Part shown: in pieces, positions 28,012 to 41,683 of the stretch
How positions within the stretch are numbered: the first letter of the stretch is position 1
Layout of the letters: the number at the start of each line of letters is the position of its first letter
NCBI RefSeq assembly: GCF_051401765.1
Contig: NW_027480535.1
Span: 1,054,001 to 1,118,000, forward strand
Length of the DNA: 64,000 nt
Origin: Calliopsis andreniformis
Lineage: Eukaryota; Arthropoda; Insecta; Hymenoptera; Andrenidae
Reading direction: 5' to 3'
Position numbers and translations under genes: made by a program
The notes under the pieces: model-generated
The model's database searches: none
What the model was told of the DNA's origin: nothing
What the model saw: only the letters and a program-made list of their open reading frames with translations

Positions 28012-31000
28012 GATGAGAATTGATGTTTGTGGATAGAGGCTTGAAGGTTGCAGATTGTGTATTGAGTATTGAAAACTGTGAATTGAGGATATTCTATTGA
28101 GGATACAGGATTGACAACTGATTGTTGAGGACTCAGGGCTGAAGATTGAGGATTGAGGATTGAGGATTGAGGATTGAGGATTGACTGTGAGGGCTGAGGG
28201 TTGAGGATTGAGGTTTGAGGACTGAGGACTGAGGATTGAGGATTGAGAATCGAGGATTGAGGGTTGAGGATTGAAGATTGAGGATCGAGTATTGAGGATT
28301 GAAGATTGAGGATTGAGGACTGAGGATTGAGGATTGAGGATTTAGGATTGAGGATTGAGGATTGAGGATTGAGGATTGAAGATTGAGTATTGAGGATTGA
28401 AGATTGAGGATTGAGGATGGAGGATTGAGGATTGAGGATTGAGGATTGAGGATTGAGGATTGAGGATTGAGGATTGGAGATTGAGGATTGGGGATTGAGG
28501 ATTAAACATTGAGTATTGAGTATTGAAGATTGAGGATTGATGATTGAGGATTGAGGATTGAGTATTGAGGATTGAGGATTGAGTATTGAAGATTGAGGAT
28601 TGATGATTGAGGATTGAGGATTGAGGATTGACGATTGAGTATGGAGGATTGAGGATTGAGGATTGAGGATTGAAGATTGAGTATTGAGGATTGAAGATTG
28701 AGTATTCAGGATTGAAGATTGAGGATTGAGGATTGAGGATTGTGGATGGACGATGAGGGCTGAGGGTTGAGGATTGAGGTTTGAGGACTGAGGACTGAGG
28801 ATTGAGGATTCAGAACTGAGGATTGAGGATTGAGGATTGAAGACTGAGGATTGAGGATTGAGGATTGAGGATTGAGGATTGAATATTGAGGATTGTGGAT
28901 TGAGGATTGAGGATTGAAGATTGAGTATTGAGGATTGAAGGTTGAGGATTGAGGATTGAGGATTGATGATTGAGTATTGAGGATTGAAGATTGAGGATTG
29001 AGGATTGAGGATTGAGGACTGAGGATTGGTGATTGAGGATTGATGATTGAGTATTGAGGATTGAGGATTCAGTATTGAGGATTGAGAATTGAGGATTGAG
29101 GATTGAGGGTTGAAGATTGTGTATTCAGGATTGAAGATTGAGGATTGAGGATTGAGGATTGTGGATTGACGATGAGGGCTGAGGGTTGAGGATTGAGGTT
29201 TGAGGACTGAGGACTGAGGATTGAGGATTCAGAATTGAGGATTGAGGATTGAGGATTGAAGATTGAGGATTGGGTATTGAGGATTGAAGAATGAGGATTG
29301 AGGATTGAGGACTGAGGATTGAGGATTGAAGATTGAGGGTTGAGGATTGAGGATTGAGGATTGAAGATTGAGTATTGAGGATTGAAGGTAGGGGTTTGAG
29401 GATTGAGGATTGAGGATTGAGGATTGAAGATTGAGGACTGGGGACTGAGTATTGAGGGCTGAGTGATGAGAATTGATGTTTGTGGATAGAGATTTAAAGA
29501 TTGCAGATTGAGTATTGACTATTGAAAACTGTGAATTGATGATATTCTATTGAGGATTGAGAATTTACAACTGATTGTTGAGGGCTGAGGGCTGAAAATT
29601 GAGGATTCAGGATTGAGGATTCAGAATTGAGGTTTGAGGACTGAGGATTGAGGATTGAGGATTGAGGTTTGAGGACTGAGGATTGAGGATTGAGGATTGA
29701 GGATTGAGGATTGAGGATTGAAGATTGAGGATTGAGGATTGAGGATTGGAGATTGAGGATTGGGGATTGAGGATTAAAGATTGAGTATTGAGTATTGAAG
29801 ATTGAGGATTGATGATTGAGGATTGAGGATTGAGTATTGAGGATTGAGGATTGAGTATTGAAGATTGAGGATTGATGATTGTAGATTGAGGATTGAGGAT
29901 TGAGGATTGAGGATTGAGGATTGTGGATTGACGATGAGGGCTGAGGGTTGAGGATTGAGGTTTGAGGACTGAGGACTGAGGATTGAGGATTGAGAATTGA
30001 GGATTGAGGATTGAGGATTGAGGATTGAGGATTGAGGATTGAAGATTGAGGATTGAGGATTGAGGATTGAGGATTGAGGATTGAAGATTGAGGATTGAGG
30101 ATTCAGGATTGAGGATTGAAGATTGAGTATTGAGGATTGAAGATTGAGGATTGAGGATTGAGGATTGAGTATTGAGGATTGAGGATTGAGGATTGAGGGT
30201 TGAAGATTGTGTATTCAGGATTGAAGATTGAGGATTGAGGGTTGAGGATTGAGGATTGACGATGAGGGCTGAGGGTTGAGGATTGAGGTTTGAGGACTGA
30301 GGACTGAGGATTGAGGATTGAGAATTGAGGATTGAGGATTGAGGATTGAAGATTGAGGATTGGGTATTGAGGATTGAAGAATGAGGATTGAGGATTGAGG
30401 ACTGAGGATTGAGGATTGAAGATTGAGGATTGAGGATTGAGGATTGAGGATTGAGTATTGAAGATTGAGTATTGAGGATTGAATGTAGGGGATTGAGGGT
30501 TGAGGATTGAGGATTGAGGATTGAAGATTGAGGACTGGGGACTGAGTATTGAGGGTTGAGTGATGAGAATTGATGTTTGTGAATAGAGATTTAAAGATTG
30601 CAGATTGAGTATTGAGTATTGAAAACTGTGAATTGATGATATTCTATTGAGGATTGAGAATCTACAACTGATTGTTGAGGGCTGAGGGCTGAAAATTGAG
30701 GATTCAGGATTGAGGATTCAGAATTGAGGTTTGAGGACTGAGGATTGAGGGTTGAAGATTGATTATTGAGGATTGAAGATTGAAGATTGAGGATTGAGGA
30801 ATGAGGATTGAGGATAAGGGCTGAGGGTTGAGGATTGAGGTTTGAGGATTGAGGACTGAGGATTGAGGATTGAGGATTGATGATTGAGTATTGAGGATTG
30901 AAGATTGAGGATTGAGGATTGAGGATTGAGGATTGAGGATTGAAGATTGAGGATTGGGGACTGAGCGTTGAGGGTTGAGTGATGAGAATTGATGTTTGTG

Positions 31001-32607
31001 GATGGAGATTTAAAGATAGCGGATTGAGTATTGAGTATTGAATACTGTGAATTGATGATATTCTATTGAGGATTGAGAATTGACAACTGATTTTTGAGAA
31101 CTGAGGTCTGAAGATTGAGGATTCAGGATTGAGGATTCAGGATTCAGGTTTGAGTACTGAGGATTGAGGATTGAGGATTGAGGATTGAGGATTGAGGATT
31201 GAGGATTGAGGATTGAAGATTGAGGATTGGGTATTGCTGACTGAACATTGAGGATTGAGGATTGAGGATTGAGTATTGAGGATTGAGGACTGAAGATTGA
31301 ATATTGATGATTGAAGATTGAGGATTGAGGATTGAGGGCTGTGGATTGAGGACGAGGACTGAGGGTTCAGTATTGATGTCTGAGGTCTGAGGATTGAGGA
31401 TTGAGGATTGAGGATTGAAGATTGAGTATTGAGGTTTGAAGATTGAGGATTTTGGATTGAGGATTGAGGATTGAGTATTGAAGATTGAGGATTGGGGATT
31501 GAGGATTGACGATTGAGGATTCAGTATTGTGGATTGAGAATTGAGGATAGAGGATTGAAGGTTGAGTATTGAGGATTGAAGATTGAGGATTGAGGATTGA
31601 GGATTGAGGATTCACTATGAGGGCTGAGGGTTGAGGATTGAGGTTTGAGGACTGAGGACTGAGGATTGAGGATTGAGAATCGAGGATTGAGGATTGAGGA
31701 TTGAAGATTGAGGATTGGGTATTGAGGATTGAAGAATGAGGATTGAGGATTGAGGACTGAGGATTGAGGATTGAAGATTGAGGATTGAGGATTGAGGATT
31801 GAGGATTGAAGATTGAGTATTGAGGATTGAAGATTGAGGATTGAGGGTTGAGGGTTGATGATTGAGTATTGAGGATTGAAGATTGAGGATTGAGGATTGA
31901 GGATTGAGGACTGAGGATTGATGATTGAGGATTGATGATTGAGTATTGAGGATTGAAGATTGAGGATTGAGGATTGAGGATTAAGGATTGAGTTTTGAGG
32001 ATTGAGAATTGAGGATTGAGGGTTGAAGATTGTGTATTCAGGATTGAAGATTGAGGATTGAGGATTGAGGATTGAGGATTGACGATGAGGGCTGAGGGTT
32101 GAGGATTGAGGTTTGAGGACTGAGGACTGAGGATTGAGGATTGAGAATTGAGGATTGAGGATTGAGGATTGAAGATTGAGGATTGCGTATTGAGGATTGA
32201 AGAATGAGGATTGAGGATTGAGGACTGAGGATTGAGGATTGAAGATTGAGGATTGAGAATTGATGATTGAGGATTGAAGGTTGAGTATTGAGGATTGAAG
32301 ATTGAGGATTGAGGATTGAGGATTGAGGATTGACTATGAGGGCTGAGGGTTGAGGATTGAGGTTTGAGGGCTGAGGACTGAGGATTGAGGATTGAGAATT
32401 GAGGATTGAGGATTGAGGATTGAAGATTGAGGATTGGGTATTGAGGATTGAAGAATGAGGATTGAGGATTGAGGACTGAGGATTGAGGATTGAAGATTGA
32501 GGATTGAGGATTGAGGATTGAGGATTGAGGATTGAGTATTGAAGATTGAGTATTGAGGATTGAGGATTGAAGATTGGGGACTGGGGACTGAGTATTGAGG
32601 GTTGAGT
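28012..32607 (+). repeat. Block V HOR, copy H2
   Basis: Landmarks at 28012, 29465, 30562 and 30981. The last three lie 4,108-4,115 bp after their H1 counterparts. H2 departs from H1 near 31820: where H1 and H3 have the GTAGGGG unit and a landmark 929 bp after gamma, H2 runs into different heptamer combinations and the next landmark is 1,627 bp away. It begins with a landmark only 210 bp after 27802, an unusually close pair. Confidence 0.83.
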
Positions 32608-35600
32608 GATGAGAATTGGTGTTTGTGGATAGAGATTTAAAGATTGCAGATTGAGTATTGAGTATTGAAAACTGTGAATTGATGATATTCTATTGAGGAT
32701 TGAGAATTTACAACTGATTGTTGAGGACTGAGGACTGAAGGATGAGGATTCAGGATTGAGGATCCAGGATTGAGGTTTGAGGACTGAAGATTGAGGATTG
32801 AGGATTGAGGATTGAGGATTGAAGATTGAGGATTGTGGATTGAGGATTGAGGATTGAAGATTGAGTATTGAGGATTGAAGGTTGAGGATTGAGGATTGAG
32901 GGTTGATGATTGACTATTGAGAATTGAAGATTGAGGATTGAGGATTGAGGATTGAGGACTGAGGATTGGTGATTGAGGATTGGTGATTGAGTATTGAGGA
33001 CTGAAGATTGAGGATTGAGGATTGAGGATTGAGGATTGAGTATTGAGGATTGAGAATTGAGGATTGAGGATTGAGGGTTGAAGATTGTGTATTCAGGATT
33101 GAAGATTGAGGATTGAGGATTGAGGATTGTGGATTGACGATGAGGGCTGAGGGTTGAGGATTGAGGTTTGAGGACTGAGGACTGAGGATTGAGGATTCAG
33201 AATTGAGGATTGACGATTGAGGATTGAAGACTGAGGATTGAGGATTGAGGATTGAGGATTGAGGATTGAATATTGAGGATTGTGGATTGAGGATTGAGGA
33301 TTGAAGATTGAGTTTTGAGGATTGAAGGTTGAGGATTGAGGATTGAGGATTGATGATTGAGTATTGAGGATTGAAGATTGAGGATTGAGGATTGAGGATT
33401 GAGGACTGAGGATTGGTGATTGAGGATTGATGATTGAGTATTGAGGATTGAGGATTGAGTATTGAGGATTGAGAATTGAGGATTGAGGATTGAGGGTTGA
33501 AGATTGTGTATTCAGGATTGAAGATTGAGGATTGAGGATTGAGGATTGTGTATTGACGATGAGGGCTGAGGGTTGAGGATTGAGGTTTGAGGACTGAGGA
33601 CTGAGGATGGAGGATTCAGAATTGAGGATTGAGGATTGAGGATTGAAGATTGAGGATTGGGTATTGAGGATTGAAGAATGAGGATTGAGGATTGAGGACT
33701 GAGGATTGAGGATTGAAGATTGAGGGTTGAGGATTGAGGATTGAGGATTGAAGATTGAGTATTGAGGATTGAAGGTAGGGGTTTGAGGATTGAGGATTGA
33801 GGATTGAGGATTGAAGATTGAGGACTGGGGACTGAGTATTGAGGGCTGAGTGATGAGAATTGATGTTTGTGGATAGAGATTTAAAGATTGCAGATTGAGT
33901 ATTGACTATTGAAAACTGTGAATTGATGATATTCTATTGAGGATTGAGAATTTACAACTGATTGTTGAGGGCTGAGGGCTGAAAATTGAGGATTCAGGAT
34001 TGAGGATTCAGAATTGAGGTTTGAGGACTGAGGATTGAGGATTGAGGATTGAGGTTTGAGGACTGAGGATTGAGGATTGAGGATTGAGGATTGAGGATTG
34101 AGGATTGAAGATTGAGGATTGAGGATTGAGGATTGGAGATTGAGGATTGGGGATTGAGGATTAAAGATTGAGTATTGAGTATTGAAGATTGAGGATTGAT
34201 GATTGAGGATTGAGGATTGAGTATTGAGGATTGAGGATTGAGTATTGAAGATTGAGGATTGATGATTGTGGATTGAGGATTGAGGATTGAGGATTGAGGA
34301 TTGAGGATTGTGGATTGACGATGAGGGCTGAGGGTTGAGGATTGAGGTTTGAGGACTGAGGACTGAGGATTGAGGATTGAGAATTGAGGATTGAGGATTG
34401 AGGATTGAAGATTGAGGATTGAGGATTGAGGATTGAGGATTGAGGATTGAAGATTGAGGATTGAGGATTCAGGATTGAGGATTGAAGATTGAGTATTGAG
34501 GATTGAAGATTGAGGATTGAGGATTGAGGATTGAGGATTGAGTATTGAGGATTGAGAATTGAGGATTGAGGGTTGAAGATTGTGTATTCAGGATTGAAGA
34601 TTGAGGATTGAGGGTTGAGGATTGAGGATTGACGATGAGGGCTGAGGGTTGAGGATTGAGGTTTGAGGACTGAGGACTGAGGATTGAGGATTGAGAATTG
34701 AGGATTGAGGATTGAGGATTGAAGATTGAGGATTGGGTATTGGGGATTGAAGAATGAGGATTGAGGATTGAGGACTGAGGATTGAGGATTGAAGATTGAG
34801 GATTGAGGATTGAGGATTAAGGATTGAGTATTGAAGATTGAGTATTGAGGATTGAATGTAGGGGATTGAGGGTTGAGGATTGAGGATTGAGGATTGAAGA
34901 TTGAGGACTGGGGACTGAGTATTGAGGGTTGAGTGATGAGAATTGGTGTTTGTGAATAGAGATTTAAAGATTGCAGATTGAGTATTGAGTATTGAAAACT
35001 GTGAATTGATGATATTCTATTGAGGATTGAGAATCTACAACTGATTGTTGAGGGCTGAGGGCTGAAAATTGAGGATTCAGGATTGAGGATTCAGAATTGA
35101 GGTTTGAGGACTGAGGATTGAGGGTTCAAGATTGATTATTGAGGATTGAAGATTGAAGATTGAGGATTGAGGAATGTGGATTGAGGATGAGGGCTGAGGG
35201 TTGAGGATTGAGGTTTGAGGATTGAGGACTGAGGATTGAGGATTGAGGATTGATGATTGAGTATTGAGGATTGAAGATTGAGGATTGAGGATTGAGGATT
35301 GAGGATTGAGGATTGAAGATTGAGGATTGGGGACTGAGTGTTGAGGGTTGAGTGATGAGAATTGATGTTTGTGGATAGAGATTTAAAGATAGCGGATTGA
35401 GTATTGAGTATTGAAAACTGTGAATTGATGATATTCTATTGAGGATTGAGAATTGACAACTGATTTTTGAGAACTGAGGTCTGAAGATTGAGGATTCAGG
35501 ATTGAGGATTCAGGATTCAGGTTTGAGTACTGAGGATTGAGGATTGAGGATTGAGGATTGAGGATTGAGGATTGAGGTTTGAGGATTGAAGATTGAGGAT

Positions 35601-36282
35601 TGGGTATTGCTGACTGAACATTGAGGATTGAGGATTGAGGATTGAGTATTGAGGATTGAGGACTGAAGATTGAATATTGATGATTGAAGATTAAGGATTG
35701 AGGATTGAGGGCTGTGTATTGAGGACGAGGACTGAGGGTTCAGTATTGATGTCTGAGGTCTGAGGATTGAGGATTGAGGATTGAGGATTGAAGATTGAGT
35801 ATTGAGGTTTGAAGATTGAGGATTTTGGATTGAGGATTGAGGATTGAGTATTGAAGATTGAGGATTGGGGATTGAGGATTGACGATTGAGGATTCAGTAT
35901 TGAGGATTGAGAATTGAGGATAGAGGATTGACGGTTGAGTATTGAGGATTGAAGATTCAGGATTGAGGATTGAGGATTGAGGATTCACTATGAGGGCTGA
36001 GGGTTGAGGATTGAGGTTTGAGGACTGAGGACTGAGGATTGAGGATTGAGAATCGAGGATTGAGGATTGAGGATTGAAGATTGAGGATTGGGTATTGAGG
36101 ATTGAAGAATGAGTATTGAGGATTGAATACTGAGGATTGAGGATTGAAGATTGAGGATTGAGGATTGAGGATTGAGGATTGAAGATTGAGTATTGAGGAT
36201 TGAAGGTAGGGGATTGAGGATTGAGGATTGAGGATTGAGGATTGAAGATTGAGGACTGGGGACAGAGTATTGAGGGTTGAGT
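32608..36282 (+). repeat. Block V HOR, copy H3
   Basis: Landmarks at 32608, 33852, 34935 and 35354, with the next at 36283. Offsets to H2 are 4,373-4,387 bp and the gamma-to-next spacing of 929 bp equals H1. The 32608 landmark has the doubled ACTGAGG and the GGATGAG unit found at 23952, so H3 resembles H1 more than H2 at its left end. Confidence 0.84.
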
Positions 36283-39200
36283 GATGAGAATTGGTGTTTG
36301 TGGATAGAGATTTAAAGATTGCAGATTGAGTATTGAGTATTGAAAACTGTGAATTGATGATATTCTATTGAGGATTGAGAATTTACAACTGATTGTAGAG
36401 GACTGAGGTCTGAAGATTGAGGATTCAGGATTGAGGATCCAGGATTGAGGTTTGAGGACTGAGGGTTGAGGATTGAGGATTGAGGATTGAGGATTGAGGA
36501 TTGAGGATTGAGGATTGGCGATTGAAGATTGAGGATTGGGTATTGCGTATTGAACATTGAGGATTCAGGATTGAGGATTGAGGATTGAGGATTGAGGACT
36601 GAAGATAGAATATTGATGATTGAAGATTGAGTATTGAGGATTGAGGGTTGTGGATTGAGGACGGGGACTGAGGGTTGAGTATTGATGTCTGAGGTCTGAG
36701 GATTGAGGATTGAGGATTGAGAATTGACGATTGAGGATTGAGGATTGAAGATTGAGGATTGGGTATTGAGGATTGAAGAAAGAGGATTGAGGATTGAGGA
36801 TTGAGGATTGAGGATTGAGGATTGAAGATCGAGTATTGAGTATTGAAGATTGAGGATTGAGGACTGAGGATTGAGGATTGAGGATTTAGGATTGAGGATA
36901 GAGGATTGAGGATTGAGGATTGAAGATTGAGTATTGAGGATTGAAGATTGAGGATTGAGGATGGAGGATTGAGGATTGAGGATTGAAGATTGAGGATTGA
37001 GGATTGAGGATTGAAGATTGAGGATTGATGATTGAGGATTGAGGATTGAGTATTGAGGATTGAGGATTGAGTATTGAAGATTGAGGATTGATGATTGAGG
37101 ATTGAGGATTGAGGATTGAGGATTGAGTATGGAGGATTGAGGATTGAGGATTGAGGATGGAGGATTGAGGATTGAGGATTGAAGATTGAGGATTGAGGAT
37201 TGAGGATTGAAGATAGAGGATTTGGTATTGAGGATTGAGGATTGAGGGCTGTGGATTGAGGACGAGGACTGAGGGTTCAGTATTGATGTCTGAGGTCTGA
37301 GGATTGAGGATTGAGGATTGAGGATTGAAGATTGAGGATTGAGGATTGATGATTAAGGATTGAGTGTTGAGGATTGAGAATTGAGTATTGAGGGTTGAAG
37401 ATTGTGTATTCAGGATTGAAGATTGAGGATTGAGGATTGAGGATTGAGGATTGACGATGAGGGCTGAGGGTTGAGGATTGAGGTTTGAGGACAGAGGACT
37501 GAGGATTGAGGATTGAGAATTGAGGATTGAGAATTGAGGATTGAAGATTGAGGATTGGGTATTGAGGATTGAAGAATGAGGATTGAGGATTGAGGACTGA
37601 GGATTGAAGATTGAAGATTGAGGACTGAGGATTGAGGATTGAGGATTGAGGATTGAGGATTGAGGATTGAAGATTGAGTATTGAGGTTTGAAGATTGAGG
37701 ATTTTGGATTGAGGATTGAGGATTGAGTATTGAACATTGAGGATTGGGGATTGAGGATTGACGATTGAGGATTCAGTATTGAGGATTGAGAAATGAGGAT
37801 TGAGGATTGAAGGTTGAGTATTGAGGATTGAAGATTGAGGATTGAGGATTGAGGATTGAGGATTGACTATGATGGCTGAGGGTTGAGGATTGAGGTTTGA
37901 GGACTGAGGACTGAGGATTGAGGATTGAGAATTGAGGATTGAGGAATGAGGATTGAAGATTGAGGATTGGGTATTGAAGATCGAAGACTGAGGATTGACG
38001 ATAGAGGATTGAGGATTGAGGATTGAAGATTGAGGATTGAAGATTGAGGATTGAGGGTTGAGGATTGAGGATAGAAGATTGAGTATTGAGGATTGAAGGT
38101 TGAGGATTGAGGATTGAGGATTGATGACTGAGTATTGAGGATTGAAGATTGAGGATTGAGGATTGAGGATTGAGGACTGACGATTGATGATTGAGGATTG
38201 ATGACTGAGCATTGAGGATTGAAGATTGAGGATTGAGGATTGAGGATTGAGGATTGAGTTTTGAGGATTGAGAATTGAGGATTGAGGGTTGAAGATTGTG
38301 TATACAGGATTGAAGATTGAGGATTGAGGATTGAGGATTGAGGATTGACGATGAGGTCTGAGGGTTGAGGATTGAGGATTGAGGAATGGGGATTGAAGAT
38401 TGAGGATTGGGTATTGCATATTGAACATTGAGGATTGAGGATTGAGGATTGAGGATTGAGGATTGAATGTAGGGGATTGAGGGTTGAGGATTGAGGATCG
38501 AGGATTGAAGATTGAGGACTGGGGACTGAGTATTGAGTGTTGAGTGATGAGGATTGGTGATTGTGGATAGAGATATAAAGATTGCAGATTGAGTATTGAG
38601 TATTGAAAACTGTGAATTGATGATATTCTATTGAGGATTGAGAATTTACAACTGATTGTTGAGGACTGAGGTCTGAAGATAGAGGATTCAGGATTGAGGT
38701 TTGAGGACTGAGGATTGAGGATTGAGGATTGAGGATTGAGGATTGAGGATTGAGGATCGAGGATTCGGGATTGAAGATTGAGGATTGGGTATTGCGTATT
38801 GAACATTGAGGATTGAGGATTGAGGATTGAGGATTGAGTATTGGGTATTGAGGATTGAAGACTGAGGATTGAGGATTGAGGATTGAGGATTGAGGATTGA
38901 AGATTGAGTATTGAGGATTGAAGATTGAGGATTGAGGATTGAGGATTGATGATTGAGTATTGAGGATTGAAGACCGAGGATTGAGGATTGAGGATTGAGG
39001 ACTGAGGATTGGTGAATGAGGATTGATGATTGAGTATTGAGGATTGAAGATTGAGGATTGAGGATTGAGGATTGAGGATTGAGTATTGAGGATTGAGAAT
39101 TGAGTATTGAGGGTTGAAGATTGTTTATTCAGGATTGAAGATTGAGGATTGAGGATTGAGGATTGTGGATTGACGATGAGGGCTGAGGGTTGAGGATTGA

Positions 39201-41564
39201 GGTTTGAGGACTGAGGACTGAGGATTGAGGATTGAGAATTGAGGATTGAGGATTGAGGATTGAGGATTGAGGATTGAAGATTGAGGATTGTGGATTGAGG
39301 ATTGAGGATTGAAGATTGAGTATTGAGGATTGAAGATTGAGGATTGAGGATTGAGGATTGATGATTGAGTATTGAGGATTGAAGATTGAGGATTGAGGAT
39401 TGAGGATTGAGGACTGAGGATTGGTGATTGAGGATTGATGATTGAGTATTGAGGATTGAAGATAGAGGATTGAGGATTGAGGATTGAGGATTGAGTATTG
39501 AGGATTGAGAATTGAGGATTGAGGATTGAGAGTTGAAGATTGTGTATTCAGGATTGAAGACTGAGAATTGAGGATTGAGGATTGTGGATTGACGATGAGG
39601 GCTGAGGGTTGAGGATTGAGGTTTGAGGACTGAGGACTGAGGATTGAGGATTGAGGATTAAAGATCGAGTATTGAGGATTGAAGATTGAGGATTGATGAT
39701 TGAGGATTGAGGATTGAGGATTGATTATTGAAGATTGCGGATTGATGATTGAGGATTGAGGATTGAGGATTGAGGATTGAGGATTGAGGATTGAGGATTG
39801 AAGATTGAGGATTGAGGATTGAGGATTGAAGATAGAGGATTGAAGATTGAGGATTGGGGATTGAGGATTGACGATTGAGGATTGAGTATTGAGGATTGAG
39901 AATTGAGGATTGAGGATTGAAGATTGTGTATTCAGGATTGAGGATTGAGGACTGAAGATTGAATATTGATGATTGAAGATTGTGGATTGAGGATTGAGTG
40001 TTGCGGATTGAGGACGAGGACTGAGGGTTGAGTATTGATGTTTGAGGTCTGGGGATTGAGGATTGAGGATTGAGAATTGAGGATTGAGGATTGAGGATTG
40101 AAGATTGAGGATTGGGTATTGAGGATTGAAGGATGAGGATTGAGGATTGAGGATTGAGGATTGAGGATTGAATATTGAGTATTGAGGATTGAAGATTGAG
40201 AATTGAGGATTGAGGGTTGAGGATTGACGTTTGAGGAATGAGGATTGAGGTTTGAGGACTGAGGACTGAGGATTGAAGATTGAGAATTGAGGATTGAGGA
40301 TTGAGGATTGAAGATTGAGGATTGGGTATAGAGTACTGAAGAATGAGGATTGAGGATTGAGGATTGAGGATTGAGTATCGAAGATTGAGGTTTGAGGATT
40401 GAGGATTGAGGATTGAGGATTGAAGATTGAGGACTGGGGACTCAGAGTTGAGGGTTGAGTGATGAGAATTGGTGTTTGTGGATAGAGGTTTGATGATTGC
40501 AGATTGAGCATTGAGTATTGAAAACTGTGAATTTAGGATATCCTATTGAGGATTGAGGATTGACAACTGATTGTTGAGGACTGAGAGCTGAAGATTGAGG
40601 ATTCAGGATTGAGGATTCAGAATTGAGGTTTGAGGACTGAGGATTGAGGATTGAAGATTGATTCTTGAGGATTCAAGGTTGAGGATTCAGGATTGGGGAT
40701 TGAGAATTGAGGGTGAGGGCTGAGGGTTGGGGATTGAGGTTTGAGGATTGAGGACTGAGGATTGAGGATTGGGGATTGATGATTGAGTATTGACGATTGA
40801 AGATTGAGGACTGGGGATTGAGGATTGAGGAAAGAGGATTGAGGATTGAGGATTGAAGATTGAGGATTGGGGACTGAGGATTGAGGATTGAGGATCGAGG
40901 ATTGAGGATTGAAGATAGAAGATTGAGTATTGAGGATTGATTACTGAGGATTGAGGAATGAGGATTGAGGATTGAGTATTGAAGATTGAGGATTGGGGAT
41001 TGAGGATTGACGATTGAGGATTGTGAATTGAGGATTGAGGATTGAGGACTGAAGATTGAGGATTGGGTATTGAGGATTGAAGGATGAGGATTGAGGATTG
41101 AGGATTGAGGATTGAGGATTGAAGATTGAGTATTGAGGATTGAAGATTGAGAATTGAGGATTGAGGGTTGAGAATTGACGTTTGAGGAATGAGGATTGAG
41201 GTTTGAGGACTGAGGACTGAGGATTTAGGATTCATGATTGAGGATTGAAGATTGAGTATTGAGGATTGAAGATTGAGGATTGAGGATTGAGGATTGAGGA
41301 TTGAGGATTGAAGATTGAGGATCGGTGTTGAGGATTGACGATTGAGGATTGAGTATTGAGGATTGAGAATTGAGGATTGAGGATTGAACATTGAGTATTG
41401 TGGGCTGAAGATTGAGGATTGAGGATTGAGGATTGACGATTGAGGATTGAGTATTGAGGATTGAGAATTGAGGATTGAGGATTGAACATTGAGTATTGAG
41501 GGCTGAAGATTGAGGATTGAGGGTTGAGGATTGAAGATTGAGGACTTAGTGTTGACGGTTGAGT
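36283..41564 (+). repeat. Transition zone between first-half and second-half repeat types
   Basis: Landmarks at 36283 (the last with a GGATCC site), 38546 and 40461 only, with no clear HOR period. Many pieces resemble earlier blocks in new order: the ATTTTGG module near 37688 and the GGGCTGT/ACGAGG module near 37247. Few GGATTCA-type units occur, so - strand frames stay open for up to 509 codons (37277-38806); these are not genes. No unique DNA is present. Confidence 0.78.
41429..41526 (+). repeat. 98-bp local tandem duplication upstream of A' landmarks
   Basis: A 14-heptamer piece containing CGATTGA, GTATTGA and ACATTGA units occurs twice in a row; the ACATTGA markers are at about 41386 and 41484. 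The same 98-bp pair lies upstream of the A' copies at 56054, 59296 and 61314, but not those at 42905, 48507 and 53526. It divides A' into two subtypes. Confidence 0.8.
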
Positions 41565-41683
41565 GATGGGAATTGACGTTTGTGGATTGAGATTTGAAGA
41601 TTGAAGAATGGAGATTGAGTATTGAAAGCTGTGAATTGAGGATATTCTGTTGAGGATTGAGGATTAACAACTGATTGTTGAGG
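41565..41683 (+). repeat. A' landmark copy 1
   Basis: First occurrence of the A' subtype, recognised by GATGGGA in unit 1, ATTGACG in unit 2, ATTGAGA in unit 4 and a unit 7 starting AATGG. It keeps ATATTCT as unit 12 and all 17 units. Preceded by CGGTTGA and the 98-bp pair. Confidence 0.85.

Noticed and set aside
37277..38806. A 509-codon - strand frame that could be a repetitive secreted or structural protein
   Set aside because: It is only SSILNPQ-type repeats, overlaps other open - strand frames of the same composition, and has no domain, signal peptide or gene-like flank. The array arithmetic explains it.
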